From NCBI GenBank assembly GCA_903813345.2, contig CAIIXF020000008.1:16104822-16168821 (forward strand): a stretch of DNA of 64,000 bases, read 5' to 3'. Made by a program: the position numbers and the translations under genes. Of this stretch, positions 1 through 13,609 are shown piece after piece. Numbering within the stretch: the stretch's first letter is position 1; each line of letters starts with the position of its first letter. The notes beneath the pieces are model-generated. The model saw only the letters and a program-made list of their open reading frames with translations, did not search any database and was not told the DNA's origin. The stretch comes from Owenia fusiformis (taxonomy: Eukaryota; Annelida; Polychaeta; Sabellida; Oweniidae).

Positions 1-953
1 TTTCAGATAATCGATCCAACACGAAGGACCCAGTAGGTAAGGGAAACAATGTAGAGTGAAAACAATGTAGAGTGAAATAATGCAAGCTCTTGTCATAAAT
101 ACGAGATGGCGATCAATAGAGCCTCTGGTAGATGGTGTCATCAGGGATTAAAACTGCAGTGGAATGATATATGAGCTGGTCATTGATGTTACCAACTGCA
201 TTAACAGGATTAAACCATGCCTGTTTATAAGATGCAGTTAACGTATTTCACAAAATCTATAAAGCAGACATTCTGCCCAAAGCTTAAAAGTGCTGCGTCA
301 TGAGATAAACAAGAGCTACTTGGTATAATATTGAGGAACATTCACAATCATCATTTTGTGAATATGGAAGTGTTTTCCTTTGGATGGTTATCCTATATTT
401 TAGTATTCACAACTTCAGAGAACATATCTAAAGAATCCTCACACTTCTGGCTGCTCATAATTAATTGATTTTATTTTTTGAAGATGACAAAATTCTGTAA
501 CGGTCATAAAAATTTGTACTGTACCTACCAGTAAACTGGTTCTTAAGAAAATATGCAAGTATTTGTTGTTTTTAAAATTCTAAATTTGCCTGATGAAAAC
601 TTAAAACTTTTCAGTAAAGATCAAAAACTGAATTTGTAAAAAAACAAGAAACAAAATCTAATAAATTATCCTAAATTTTATCATAAAGAATCTATAAATT
701 AGAGTAATAACAACACCCACATCAAAAAATCAATGACACCAAGTGTCATATATCCTAGAACATTTGACATCATAACCTAGAGCGCTCAAAACTGGCACTT
801 GAATAGAGCAGTGTAACATAAGCAATATATACACATACAGATCAATATATTCATATACCTTCAGTAATATCAATTGATCAAAATGAAACACTTTCATGAC
901 ATGACACACAAAAGTTGTCTCGCCCTATCGATATATTAGGGCAGAATATAATA

Positions 954-1510
954 CTGTACGCCCGGTATTATTCGCGTGCGATTAACTTTCGCGCTTTTCG
1001 CGATGGTGTTAAAATCGCGAAAAATTATCGTCGCGAAATTGCCAATTAAATCCCCGGGAATTTGTTCTTACCCGGGGCTGTGATGCATTTCGTCAACTTC
1101 TGATCCCTCCATTCCTACATCTGTAAGAAGAACTACAACATGCATTTCGTTTTGTGTAAAACGTTTCGTCTAGTGTTATTGGGCGATAATTGGATGATTT
1201 TCACCAACATGATGTAATACAAAATACGAATTCGAACTGCTTTTTCGTTTTAAAATAAGACCGAAATTAACGATGCGATAATAGAAGTTGATATGCAGCT
1301 TGCCGATGATAAAGATCCCAGTTATTGTAAATCTGATCCAACTATGACATCAGGTAAGTGCAATAACTGTACATATACTAGTAATTTAGCTTGAGAATTC
1401 CGAGAATAATGAATTTCAAACTTGTGAAATTCGTGAAATTTAATAGCCGCGAAACCGTGTTTTCGCAAAATTCGCGAAATTAAAGCTCGCGAATAATACC
1501 GGGCGTACAG
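954..1510. mobile_element. MITE with ctgtacgcccggtattattcg ends
   Basis: 557 bp, terminal inverted repeat CTGTACGCCCGG / CCGGGCGTACAG, extending into tcgcg-rich subterminal repeats; TA on both sides. A partial relative lies at 41520-41610. Confidence 0.88.
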
Positions 1511-4500
1511 TAGTACATGTACAACAAATCTGATTTTTTTACATTTTTTTAATTATAGGTTTCTACATATTGCGATTGAAAGCTTTTAAACCAGATTTTC
1601 TCAGTTGGAAACTTGGCTTCTTTGAGTGATACAGCTACGGGTTGACAGGCTTCTTGGTTCAAAATTTCCTTCTCCAAACAAATTCAAATTTCTCCTACTT
1701 TTTAATATTGAGCTCTCTTGGATATGGGTTTGGTTTAATGAGTTCATATTGTTTGTAGGTGTTGTTTTTCTTGTAATCATTCTATATGTCAATAGTCCGC
1801 CAAGGCCATATAAGATATATAGTATATGGCACCCTCTGGAGAATTTAAAAAATGGATTGTGCCTATTCGTAAAGTCATCCCAGATAACAATTCAGAAAAT
1901 CTATAATATCACTTTAAGCTTTTCCACATAAAACCAAGCCTAGTTTCAACTGTTACAAGTTACTATAAGAGTAGAAGCCGATGTAATTTTCCCCGATGGC
2001 TCCTCAATATGCACCCGAATGACCTCAAAGAATATAGTCTATCAATCAATAAACGCAATAAGTCCATTAACATTACCCTAAAAGCCTACTTATAAATCAT
2101 GGATAGACAGTTGATTCTCTTCATATAAGCTACAATAGACGCCAATATGTTATAAATATATCATAGTGACGCAAACATATTTCAAAGAAATCTCTTGAAT
2201 CATGGTTATTAATGAATGGTACATGCTTTAATTATGGGGATAATTTTATTATCCCAAACATCCTGGTTACCATACTGTAATAAATTTAATATTTTGTAGC
2301 CTTTTACGAGACAAATATTATTGGTTAATTCAAACAGATCACTATGACCTGTAAGACTGATGAAGCGTGCAATTAATTATATACATAATCAATATTTTGG
2401 GAATATACTCCAAATTTATCTAAATTTTAATTTGATATTTTCAGAGTGAAATTATATCATAGAGCATTCATATGTTAAAATACCACATGATTTTGTGGAT
2501 TCTATAAGACAGAAATTAAATGATATTATGTTTTAATTACATTTTATTTCATGTATCGATAAATGGAGTAAACATACTCTTTCAATCAACAAGAAGATTT
2601 TAAGATATTACAAGTAATACTCAGAAATTTTAGAAATTTTATATTGTTACTTTAAAAAAGGGTGCATTAGTCAATTATTGCCTGGTAAAATATTCTATAA
2701 TATGGAGGTGCATTAAATATTAATTTAAATTCCCATAAGCTGCTCAAATGATTGATTTAATGCTAGACCAATAGCTAAATAAAAAAGAATGAAAAAGAAC
2801 ATCAAGATGTAAACTATTATAACCTATACAGTGTCTGGAACAGACATAGCATACCTTATACATAATGGGATAGTTGTGCTTAATCCTAATGCTTAATCCG
2901 TTTTTGTTTCTGTCAAAATATCTCATGCTTGACCATTTTGGCAGGGAGCAAACTGATTTTCAACAGGCTGGTATGTAAATTTTATACTGTTAATATATTG
3001 GGTGCTATTAGTGCAATAAGCTATCAATGCAGCTTGCCATCAGTACAAGCTAAGTTAGATGTCAAGACAGCTACAAGTACAGCAATGACATGATAAATTG
3101 AAACAAGGCATTAACATACAAAATGTTATCTCCCAGATACCAAATGCTTGACATCAACTGCTGAATGCCAAACACCAATCACCCAACACAATCCCCAAGA
3201 GTTGAAGACTATAACATTACATCACCAATCAGCTAACTGTGGTGGCGATATAATGAAAATACCATGTCAAATAATACATCATTCTGATGGTGGACCAAGT
3301 TCACCAAACTGAGCTTTTCAGAGGAGGGTGATAAAGCAAAAGTGTATGATGATTCACCGCCACAGTGGTTATATACACTAATAAAACATGGAATAACACT
3401 TCAGATCATCACGCATGGTTCAATATACAAGTCACATAAAAGAAGGTGGTAAAGTAAATTGGCATTTTCTAGAGCCAATGCTTCAGAACATCTCCAAAGA
3501 GATTCTTCATTAGATCAACCTAAAGTGCATCTAACTCAGTACTATCCATTTGACAGTAATGTAGCATAACTGCATTGTTCTCAAATAACATCACATGATT
3601 TATCACAGAACGATCAATGATTTATAAATAATGCAATTCTTGGTGATTTTGCAAAATGATTTTTCCTTTGATTTGAATTATTTTGCTTTCAATTCAGTGA
3701 CTCTATTGTATTTTGTCAGCCGGTTAACAACTGTATATTTTCCAACTGATGTTGCCATGACAACTATTGTTTCACTTACGATATAACACTTATGGCAAAA
3801 TTATGCATAGTACACATTATGTACAAATGGATTTTCTCTATCTCATCAATGTCAAATGTGACGATACATTGTAAGTTTTATAATACACACATTATAATAC
3901 ATCAAAAAGCACAGATATAGGACAGAGCTTAATTGATTTTTCTCATTCCGCACAAGCAAAAGATTTGTGTAATCTGCAATTTATGAGTCGAAAGGTGTTA
4001 CAATCTCAAGTTTTTGCTCTCATGCAGTACTATTCAAGAGAGACACCTTCAGGCATTGCATCAATTTGAATTCATAGAATTCATTGACTCATACGATAAA
4101 GGACTCAACACTTCTATCAAATTTTCAAGACATATTCCATCAATTTGCGCGACAAGTTTTATCTAGCAGATGCAAAATTTATCCCATTCATCGACATTTT
4201 CCAATAAAAGTCTTAAGTTCATTGCGTATTATTCAGATATTCCGCTACAGTAATTGAATGATACTATACAGAGCCTTGTACAAGAGCTAATAGTGGCACC
4301 TCTACATGGTTGGAATATCTAAGACCCTTTGAGATATACCCAAAATTTCACTTCATTGTTGACATTTACCAACAAGTAAAAATTCAGCATTTAGTCACAT
4401 AAAAAATCCTTATTTTCATTCGAATTGTACAGATTTGTAAATATGTGATATGAGGTCTGCAAATATGTTCATGTTCATAAGAAAGGGTTACATCTCATAA

Positions 4501-5054
4501 ATGAGCCTTATGTGGAAAGAATATTGCTAGATGAATTGCAATGTTATCGTTCAATGTTGCATGAAATCTAATATATTTTGTGAGTTCATCCACGAGATCT
4601 GAGCATTGTGCAATATGGACTTAATACATTATTAGGTTTTCAACTAATCACTGTATCCCTCGTTACCCAACAAGTGTGAAATAACTCTACACCAACTTTC
4701 CAGGGACTGACAGACTGGCGGAATTTAAAGGCACACAAGGAATTGTTTGCACTTCATAAATTACAGGGAAAGAGCTACCTACTGTTTAACAATAGGGATC
4801 TAAGATTGCTGATAGCATCTATGGATCTCAAGTTTATTTTTGTTAAATTGATGCTCATTAAGATAAAATCAATGCATGGAGAGTATTACAGACATTTGAT
4901 TCCAGGAATAATGTATTATGTATAGATGTAGAGTAATGGTATACTGTACATTGAACCTGTTGAGGTGAGAGCAGGATCAATATAGTCAGTGTATAGCTTT
5001 ATAGTGTCAGCTATTGATGCTACGTGTGAGACTATATATGACAGTTTAGAATTT

Positions 5055-5380
5055 TTACAAATGTCGTCTTGCACGTTTTAATTTCTTGCATATTATTTAT
5101 GTTACATCTCGTTTTCTTGCATGTTGTTTACTTGCCTAGCCTGTTTATGTGGTTTCTTATATAGTTTTTTTCTTGCATGTTTTTCTTATATAATTTTTTC
5201 GATGGGTTGTTTTCTTGTATGTTATTGTTTTCTTACATAGTTTATATTTGTATGGGTTATTTTCTTGCGTGATTTCTTTTCTTGCATATATGTATTTTTG
5301 TTTTCTTAACTGTTTTCATACATGTTGTTTTCTTGCATTCAGTTTGTCCAGTTTTTCTTGCATGTTTTATTTAGTTGCAT
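5055..5380. repeat. Degenerate TTTTCTTGCATG-rich tract
   Basis: Irregular repeats of ttttcttgcatgtt and close variants; a decayed simple repeat with no clean unit length. Confidence 0.7.
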
Positions 5381-5589
5381 AGAGACTTGACTTGATGGCT
5401 AAGATTATTTCTAAGAGAGATTTACAAGGGATATTTGTGATTTTTCTTTCTTCTTTCTGGCAAAATTACACATTTGTCTACATTATCTTTAATGAACATT
5501 GTAATTCAAATCGGATTCAAGTCGGAAACACTAAATAATGATAACATTTGCAGTTGCAATTTGAACTTTGATTTTCTCTCCAGACTTAC

Positions 5590-5766
5590 CTTTAAAGTCT
5601 ACTTCACCATTGCCATCTGTGTCAAATATATCAATTACACGTTGTACTAAAGGATTTTGCTGTAGTTCTGGTAGTGACATAAATTCATCTACGCTAAGAG
5701 ATCCTGAGTTATCTAAATCTAGTTTTTTAAATCGTTTGCCAAGTCGTTTGATTTCATCTGCATCAA
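5590..5766 (-). CDS. PPP3R1: Calcineurin subunit B, exon with EF-hands 1 and 2
   Basis: Internal exon of the Ca2+-binding regulatory subunit of calcineurin, the Ca2+/calmodulin-dependent protein phosphatase. Seen: the minus strand encodes [19 protein letters not shown] and onward to GEVDFK. It contains a complete first EF-hand loop ([12 protein letters not shown]), the linker [19 protein letters not shown] and most of a second loop ([10 protein letters not shown]), nearly identical to the vertebrate protein. It is flanked by a ttttccag acceptor and a GTAAGT donor; entry phase is two bases and exit phase one base, so the next codon begins with G, as expected for the family's following EFIQG. 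The 177-bp exon joins in frame to the exon at 16924-16963, giving F then DADEIK. The remaining EF-hands 3 and 4 are not found in 1-5589 and should lie beyond the left edge. Confidence 0.95.
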
Positions 5767-5801
5767 CTGGAAAAGAGAGAAAATGGTTAAAGTGATATGT
5801 A

Positions 5802-6448
5802 CAAGGGTCGATCAAAAAGTTTCTTACCGTTGGCTCTAGATTTTATAATAAGAGGAGTTGGATGCTCAAATTTTTACATGAGATAGGGTAGTAAGTTTGC
5901 TTGAGACTGGCTGAGTTTCATTTAAATTGGTTCTTTAGTAGTGACACAGAGTCAATACATATTTTCAATGATTGAATAAGGTGGAGCAGCGTTTTTTACA
6001 AAAAATTGTCCTAAGCTGCAGTTTTGGAAATTTCTAACACTAAGTAGTGTCATCTGTCAACAGACTGTAGTTTAATCATGTTTAAATAGTTTTTCTGCTA
6101 ATATTCATTCTCCTTCAAAATATCAACCCCAGTTGCAATGCACTTCCTATATTTGTCCACTCGATCCAAACACACATGTTTAAGGCCTTCGTACGAGAGG
6201 TTTTAAACGATGTCGATAATTTTCCAGAACCACAACTCAGCAGATATTTTATGTATAACGCTGCTCCACCTAACCTAGTCATTGAAAATATGTATTGACT
6301 CTGTGTCACTACCAATAAACCAATTTATATGAAACTCGTACAGTTTCAAGCAAACTAACTATCCTGTCTCATGTTAAAGTTTGAGCTTCCAACTCCTCTT
6401 ATTACAAAATTGAGAGCCAATGGTAAGAAACTTTTTGATCGGCCCTTG
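5802..6448. mobile_element. mariner-like element remnant
   Basis: 647 bp with long inverted arms (caagggtcgatcaaaaagtttcttacc / rc) and TA on both sides (5800-5801, 6449-6450). Between the arms the minus strand reads a fragment like LKHVCLDRVDKYRKCIATGVDIL, similar to the C-terminal end of mariner transposases. No full transposase. It lies 35 bases upstream of the calcineurin B exon acceptor at 5767. Confidence 0.8.
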
Positions 6449-6685
6449 TATTGTACATGGCGTAATTGTTCAAAATGTCAAGGGGTATCGGGCATAGATG
6501 CATTACAGTGAAAAGTGGGCAATACACTCCTCTGAGAAAAAGTATAATGATCTGAAGATAACATAAAATATCAATGAGTAAAAGTAAAATAAGATAATAC
6601 ACAATAGGCAACATCATGATCAGATGTAAACCTTATACACCATTATAGTACATATATTATATAATTTATAAAATGTTTTCAAATA

Positions 6686-7540
6686 CAGTAAAACCTGCGA
6701 ACAGGGAATGCTCTTGGGACTGAAGGAAAGTTTCCTTGTTCAGAGGTTTTCCCTATAGAGAGGGGCCGCACTTTCAGCAAACTCAAACTTGCCGAATAAG
6801 CATATTTGTATATACATTGATTGATTGTACAAATGCTGGCTCCATACTTGGTTACGTTCTCCCCATTTTGATTTTAGCTGCTGCTAGCGTCTGATGATGT
6901 CTAGTTGATGTAATTATTGATATGATGTGTAGAGATATATTGCTAAGAAATGAAATTTCAAGTTTCATCTACACCATTTTATATCATTGATAATCTAGAA
7001 GTTGGATCAGTAAAAGATTTAAAGAGATTTGGCTCAACATGACCATGTATTTACTATCTGCTATCTCCATAAAACAATTGTGTCAGTCCCTAGATTATCA
7101 CAACTGATATAATGCAATTAGGTTTTTGAAAGGAAGAATTAGTGTCATGATATGAAGTAACAAACAGATTAGTATTAGTTTTAAAATAAATCAGGGTAAT
7201 TAACAGTGGGTGGGATGCTCCATCATGTAAACAATTGGCATATCTTAATCTCAATCATATTAATCCAAGCTTTTTATATTCAGATATTGGCTTAAGACTT
7301 TCACATCTCTCAAAAATAATGGAATATACAATGTCACCAATATTCCATATTCCTTGTTCACAGGTGAATTTTCATAATTTGCCCAAAAATAGTGTTCCTT
7401 ATTCCCTGTTCACAGGTTTTCCCTACAGAGAGGGTCTGTTAACATGTAAGTCAATGGAAAAATATTTGGTTCTTTTGAAAAGCATTCCTTGTTCATAGGT
7501 TTTCCCTACAGAGAGGTATTCCATCGGACAGGTTTTACTG
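6686..7540. mobile_element. pogo-like MITE, copy A
   Basis: 855 bp with ends CAGTAAAACCTG / CAGGTTTTACTG and flanking TA (6684-6685, 7541-7542). Its inner sequence has repeated cttgttca(c/g)aggttttccctacagagagg blocks. An inverted copy lies at 46337-47162. Confidence 0.92.
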
Positions 7541-8094
7541 TACGAGAAAATTTCTGTACTCAAGCTCTAGCAAAAAATATTCTAGGAAATCGTATATATT
7601 CATCTTCATTATCTCTAATGGACATTGTGATTCAAGTCAGAAATATTACCTAATGAGAAAATTTCCATTAGCAATTTCAATTTTTGAAACTATTGTAAAA
7701 TATCAAACAAATATCAATCAAGTACAGCATCATTGATGAATGAATTTTTCATTGTTCACTGATACAATACCTCACATTTACACATGCAATTTGAATGATT
7801 ATTAATAATATAACATTAGAAAGGAGGGTAATATAGTAAAGTGTATATATTTAGCCATAATTGTTACTTCATTCATACTGTATGTATCTGGTAATGTGTA
7901 TTTATAGCCGCAGAGAGATCTATGCCAATCGATAGTGGCTTAGTATAACTAATACCAATACAATGGGTCTGATACATTATTAATAGCACTAGCAATAATG
8001 CAAGCTCATCAGGTTGAAATACCTAAAGCTGCATCAACATTCAACAAAACTGCCTTTATTTATTAACCTGCACACAAAGTCTACCCTCTGCCTA

Positions 8095-8240
8095 ATATAG
8101 AACAAAATAAGGCATTAACATACAAAATGTCACCACATCACATTTGTTACAGACACCGAATGCCAGATGCCAACCGCCGTCAAAAATGGAGACCATAACA
8201 ATATGTCAACACCATTGGTGGTGACACAACAAAAATCAAT
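8095..8240. repeat. Dispersed repeat shared with 3100-3260 and 28485-28580
   Basis: ggcattaacatacaaaatgt, atgccagatgccaacc, tggagaccataacaatatgt and ggtggtgaca recur at 3100-3260 (same strand) and, inverted, at 28485-28580. Confidence 0.65.
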
Positions 8241-8989
8241 TGCAAATGACTATTACAAGGTCCTGAATGTTGCAGTACTATACATACATGTACATATGTT
8301 GTAAAAAAAGTCAAAGACTTCCACATTGTTTTAAATAAATAATGAACAGGTGGATGTCTAGCAGAATGCATTTCTGTTTTGTTTTTCATGTGCATACAAT
8401 TTAGACACCGAAGACCAAAGCCTATTATACACTGAAGACCAAAGGCTATTATGAACAAGATGCAGCAAAATCAACACATTGGAATGGGTTTGTCTTTCAC
8501 AATCTGCAGAATTGTTGTTGTTATTATAAACAATTTTTGAACTAGATGTAACAGGCTCAGAAATGAAAAATGAGGTTTGAATTACTGTATTTACAAGAAC
8601 TTTTGCCTAAGAAGATATTTTAACTTATTTTACGTAATAGTAGCAGCCGTTGAAATAACATATCAGCAAAATAAACCATCTTGTGTTTAAAGAATAGGTT
8701 AGATCAGTGATTTAAAAACATTATCAAGTGATGCTTTTATGGCATTTTTAGTCCTTCTATATTAATAATATGTGAAAAAATATATATAATCATGAAGATA
8801 TTTTTAATATCATAGCATTATCCAACAACCTAATGTGCATTGTGCAATTTTTTACAATTTCAGATTTTTGAAAATTCAAAATTAAGAAAGGATTTCTATG
8901 AGAAATGCTTCAGAAAATATATTCTAACTATGATGAGTTCTACCTGTGTAGATGAACCAATCCCTTAATCTATTAATGAAACACCAGAA

Positions 8990-9214
8990 AGCTAAAATGA
9001 AGCATCAAGGAGCTACAATGAAACATCGAGGAGCTACAATGAAGCATCGAGGAGCTACAATGAAGCATCAAGGAGCTACAACGAAGCATCGAGGAGCTAC
9101 AATGAAGCATCAAGGAGCTACAACGAAGCATCGAGGAGCTACAATGAAGCATCGAGGAGCTACAATGAAGCATCGAGGAGCTACAATGAAGCATCGAGGA
9201 GCTACAATGAAGCC
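8990..9214. repeat. 21-bp minisatellite, about 10.5 copies
   Basis: Tandem unit agctacaatgaagcatcgagg, with a few a/g and t/c variants. Because 21 is a multiple of 3 and the unit lacks stops in several frames, ORFs appear on both strands; they are repeat artefacts. Confidence 0.95.
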
Positions 9215-10399
9215 AACAGAGAGATAACTGATTCATAGTACATGATAGGTACCTATGCAAGGTAATCATAAAGAATGCAATTAAATACACACTCCCGGTT
9301 GGGGGTGAACCAATTCCAAGTCAGTATGGCAGGTTGCCTCTAGCTTGTTTAACAGTATGACCTTTATGATCTAACAGAACATCCCTATACACAGTATTTA
9401 ACATTATAAAAGATCAAACAAATTAATAGATTAGACAATATCAAGCAAGAAGCTTTTTTCATCATTGTGATAGCATGAAGCATTTGACAAGGCAGCATGT
9501 GTAGCCGCAAGATAACATTCCTAACAAATTGAATCCAACTAAATATGACAGGTCTTAAAGAACAAGAGATGAGTTGCAACATTTCTGAGGTCAATGTGGC
9601 TCTCAGCAAACAAGAGGCCCCTTGATATGTACACTGATATCAACATTTCGATGTAGGTGTAAGTCTTACTTAAGTCAATCAACTCACTAAGCCTCTTGTA
9701 AGTTCAATACGTCGTATAATAAAACATCGAAATTCAGAGTGTGATCACTTTGCAAAGCATCCTTTGTTGATTCTGGGCAAACAACAAGCCGAAGCAGTTA
9801 TAAAGAAACTTAAAACTGTGGAGGAAGTTATTTGCCAGGTTACCTTAGAAATCAAAGAATTCACCTGAAATAAAGTCAGATTTGTTTGACTTTTTTTAAG
9901 AAAATAGGCATGACATAAGAGCAAAAAATATAAATTGTGACGATATTTTTAAAGCTTTCAGCTCTTTTCCCTTCTTCCTTTAACTGGATCTTTATCAATG
10001 GTAACTGGCTGCAAATTTGTCATAAGGATTCTATATATTGTTTATATTTTGGTTTCCGCCATATTTTGGCGAGCATTACCTCTGGTATATTTCCGTATCT
10101 TATGTGTTTTACACTCAAAGACAGAGCCAGAAACCCCTTACATATCGCATAAACAAATTGACCAACATTGCAAATGTTAACCAACTAAATTGGTGGGTCA
10201 AGTCAAGGTCAATGTGATGGAAACTCATATTCAAATAATATACCATTTGCTATATATTATATGCAGGTGGATAAATAGATGGCAAAACATGTATTAGTAA
10301 GACCGGGATATATATAACTTTTATTGACATATTGTATCATCACATGATTACATTAGTCACAACTACTCACTAAGACTAACTAAAAAGTACTTCATGATA

Positions 10400-10805
10400 A
10401 ATAGAATGCCAAAAAAACTAATCAGTTCCTAACTTTCATACGAAGAAACATCCCAGACAAATTCAGATAAACCCTGAAATGGTTTGGCTGGAAACCTGTA
10501 GACAAGCCTTGACAAACAAAATTTTAGGATGGGAAATTCAAAATGACTGCCTTAACATTTACCCAGAATGCCCCAAAACTAATCAGTTCTCAACTTTTTT
10601 CGTGGAAACATTATCTGAAAATTTCAGATAAATCTCAACAGAGTGGCTTGAAACCTGTAGACTAAATTTTATGACGAAATGAATTGGCCGCATTAACATT
10701 TCCCAAAAATGCCCAAAAACTAATCAATTCTAAACATTCATAGAAACATCCCTGAAAATTCTATATGAATCCCTCGAATGGTTTGGCTGGAAACATGACA
10801 ACAAG
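10400..10805. repeat. Diverged tandem repeat, about 3 copies of 140-160 bp
   Basis: Three related blocks starting near 10405, 10567 and 10708, sharing aatgcc..aaactaatcagttc and ggtttggctggaaacctgta. Part of the motif also occurs near 17085. Confidence 0.75.
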
Positions 10806-13609
10806 ATTCTCATTTTCAAAGAATAGATAAAGCCAAGCCCTATTTGAAGGCTTTGTCTAGGTAGAGAAGACTAATCATGTAGAGAATAGGCAGAAGTGGG
10901 AAGAAATTGTCCAAGGTAATCCATTGAGTATACAGAGTCAATTAGTATAGTGTTACAGACCAGTGATTTCCCTGGAGAAATTGCAGACTTCAAGTCATAC
11001 TAAGCTGCAGAATTGACTACAAGATAGTTATTAAACATCCCATTGTATGTAAAACAAAACCAGGAAATACACCTCTTGGTGGCAACATAAAAACTTAGCA
11101 TATAATCAATCAAAATGAGGCAGCATAGGGGTGATGTTTATATACTTTCCTCCATTTCATAGAAAAGGACGATCAAAATCTTTATTATAGCTACATAGCA
11201 TGCAAAACATGGTCCCCCACCATATTGAAAGCATACAAGATAGGCAAAATAGTTTACAGTGTGATGCAGAAAATATGAAATGCATGAAATATTTTTAAAA
11301 ACCATGACATATTTTGTGTAAATCCAAACTTAGAAAACAATTAAACCCAACATGCTATTCAACATTACGTGTTCAATGTAGTGTATACAGGTAGATGATT
11401 GGTAATCACATAAATCGAGGATATATCAATCATAAACTTGCAATCAATCATCATAAACATCAGAACGACATCTTATCTAGACCTAGAATTAGATCCAAAA
11501 TTACAGAATTCATAATAACGGCCATGGTGCATGAATTCTATTAGCAAATGAACTACACTTGGGATTTGTAATCATTTATGAGTGGATTAGTATTCTGACC
11601 ATCTTCCGGCTTATAGATTTAATGTTCCCCAGCTCATTGGTGCATATCTTCTCGGAACGTGACTGTTGAACATTTTACCGAGGATAGGCTGCTGGAAATG
11701 ATTCCTTTATCGTGATCAATATCTTTATTATTAGACAATGACATTCGAGGCTCAAGAGGGAGATAATTTATCAAAACATCTGAGACTTGAACAAATTGAC
11801 CGCATTTAACAAAATGAGATGTAATATTATTTCTCTACATTGACGTTCTCTCCTATCAATCTTTCGGAGTATGCCTGTAAAAGAGTATAACGCGAGGCTC
11901 CAATGTTTCACTATATGATATTATAACTACTTGTTCCGGGGAAAATCAATAATAAAGCCTATAACATTGGGAGTTGGGCAAATATAACTATCAAGTGGAT
12001 GAACACGATTAGGCACATTCATAATTCCAAGGATAATATCAGAATGTGTACTTAATCAGGTGAACATTCTAATACATTGCAATCATAAAACTTCTCACTT
12101 TTGCATTTTCATAATACGTTTGCATTAGTTAAAATGATAATCAACTCATGTCAAATCAATCACCTCATGAGTTTAATCGAGCAAATCTTCAGTGATATCA
12201 TATAAAAGAAAAATAATTATGACTTCTTCTAATTGATTAATATGACATCAATTGATAAGTTATTGTCATATGATTTATTGTGTAAGACTATGACTATGAT
12301 TCCAGTTAGATTCTAACAGAATGATATTATTGAGACGCATTGCTATAATATTTAAACCCAGCTTTCAAAACAGTTCTAAAAATGAATTATACTTCAATCC
12401 TGGGACAAACAAGGGAGTTCAAATTGTTGAGATTCCATAAATAAAACAATGTTCTTGAAGATGTAGAAGTAGTACATGTAGTAGGAAAATAGTTTATCAA
12501 TGTCTCACACATACAAATACATGTTTAAAATACTCTTAAAAAAGCTAGGATTGTATGCTCAGCTATTCCCGGCTTACGAGAGACTAGATGATATATCCTT
12601 CAAAAAGCTATTATTGCATTTTCTAAACCAGAACAATAGAAAACCGTTCGGAGAGACATTTTATAATTGGAACAGCAATATTCCAGACATAAGGGTTTCA
12701 AAAGATAATATTCCCAAGAAACTAAATATTAAAGATGTATTGTGACCAGACACAAGGGTTTATTGGTTCCTTTTACAACTCACAGCTTTAAAAGAAGATA
12801 TTCCCAAGAAACTATTATTAAAGATGTAGGTAGAGCCCATCTCCCATCCTCCGAATGTGGGGCTAAAGACATTATCTATTATGTTCCTTTCTTCTTACAA
12901 GGACCCTGATCCTGACATGACATATTAACAGGAATATGTTCTAAGAGAGAATGATACTCCCTTTACTGGACAATAAATAAGGTACAATAATGGCATGGTG
13001 GTCAGTGTATTTTATATTCAGAAAAACTTGATTGACATCATATAAGTTCAAAAACGATAACATTATTGATATTAGGTACATATAATTGTCAAATAAACAT
13101 ATTAACTATATATTTTGTTATTATAGCACACGGCCCCGGCTCTTAAAGAATTGCATGTGTCTTGGAGATATGAAGACCATATTTTGAAAGGACTTCTTAT
13201 AAATTGAATGGATAGTGTTAAATGAAAAATTGTTATAAAGGAAAATTACTCATTCAAAAAGTTGTTCATAGAAAATGTACAGTTCTTTCAAAATGAGGCC
13301 CCACAAATCATTATTTCCAAAATATAACCTATGGAAAATAAAATGAGTATGCTATTGATATAATTTCAAATTACTTCACCATTTGAAATACATCGGCAAT
13401 GAACTTTTATTGTATTAAATGCTTTGAGAAAATAAACAGTCATGTTTTCATACCAAATACTTATTTTACATTAGGGCGTGAGATTTTCAATACTTTATAT
13501 GCTTTTGTTCAGCGTTCTCCTCTCATATTATTTACTGAAATAACATAAGTCTTCGAGAAAGAATGAATATTGCTACTTTACAGTTTAGACAGTGATCACA
13601 AACGTTGAA

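Larger units (their letters stand above)
1..5589. other. Presumed calcineurin B intron, mostly unremarkable
   Basis: Downstream of the calcineurin B exon on the minus strand. Apart from the MITE at 954-1510, the dispersed repeat near 3100 and the decayed tract at 5055-5380, I see no exon, RNA gene or long conserved frame. The missing EF-hand 3/4 exons were looked for and not found. Confidence 0.5.
7541..13609. other. Calcineurin B intron segment
   Basis: AT-rich intron sequence holding the 21-bp minisatellite, the 10400-10805 tandem block and a dispersed repeat. Its ORFs (for example 12500-12745) show no family resemblance. Confidence 0.5.

Noticed and set aside
8952-9290. ORFs of 91 (plus) and 105 (minus) residues
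   Set aside because: Both derive from the 21-bp tandem repeat.
12500-12745. 81-residue ORF (MSHTYKYMFKILLKK...)
   Set aside because: Part of its sequence recurs just downstream as a decayed duplicate, composition is AT-driven, and no homologue is recognised.
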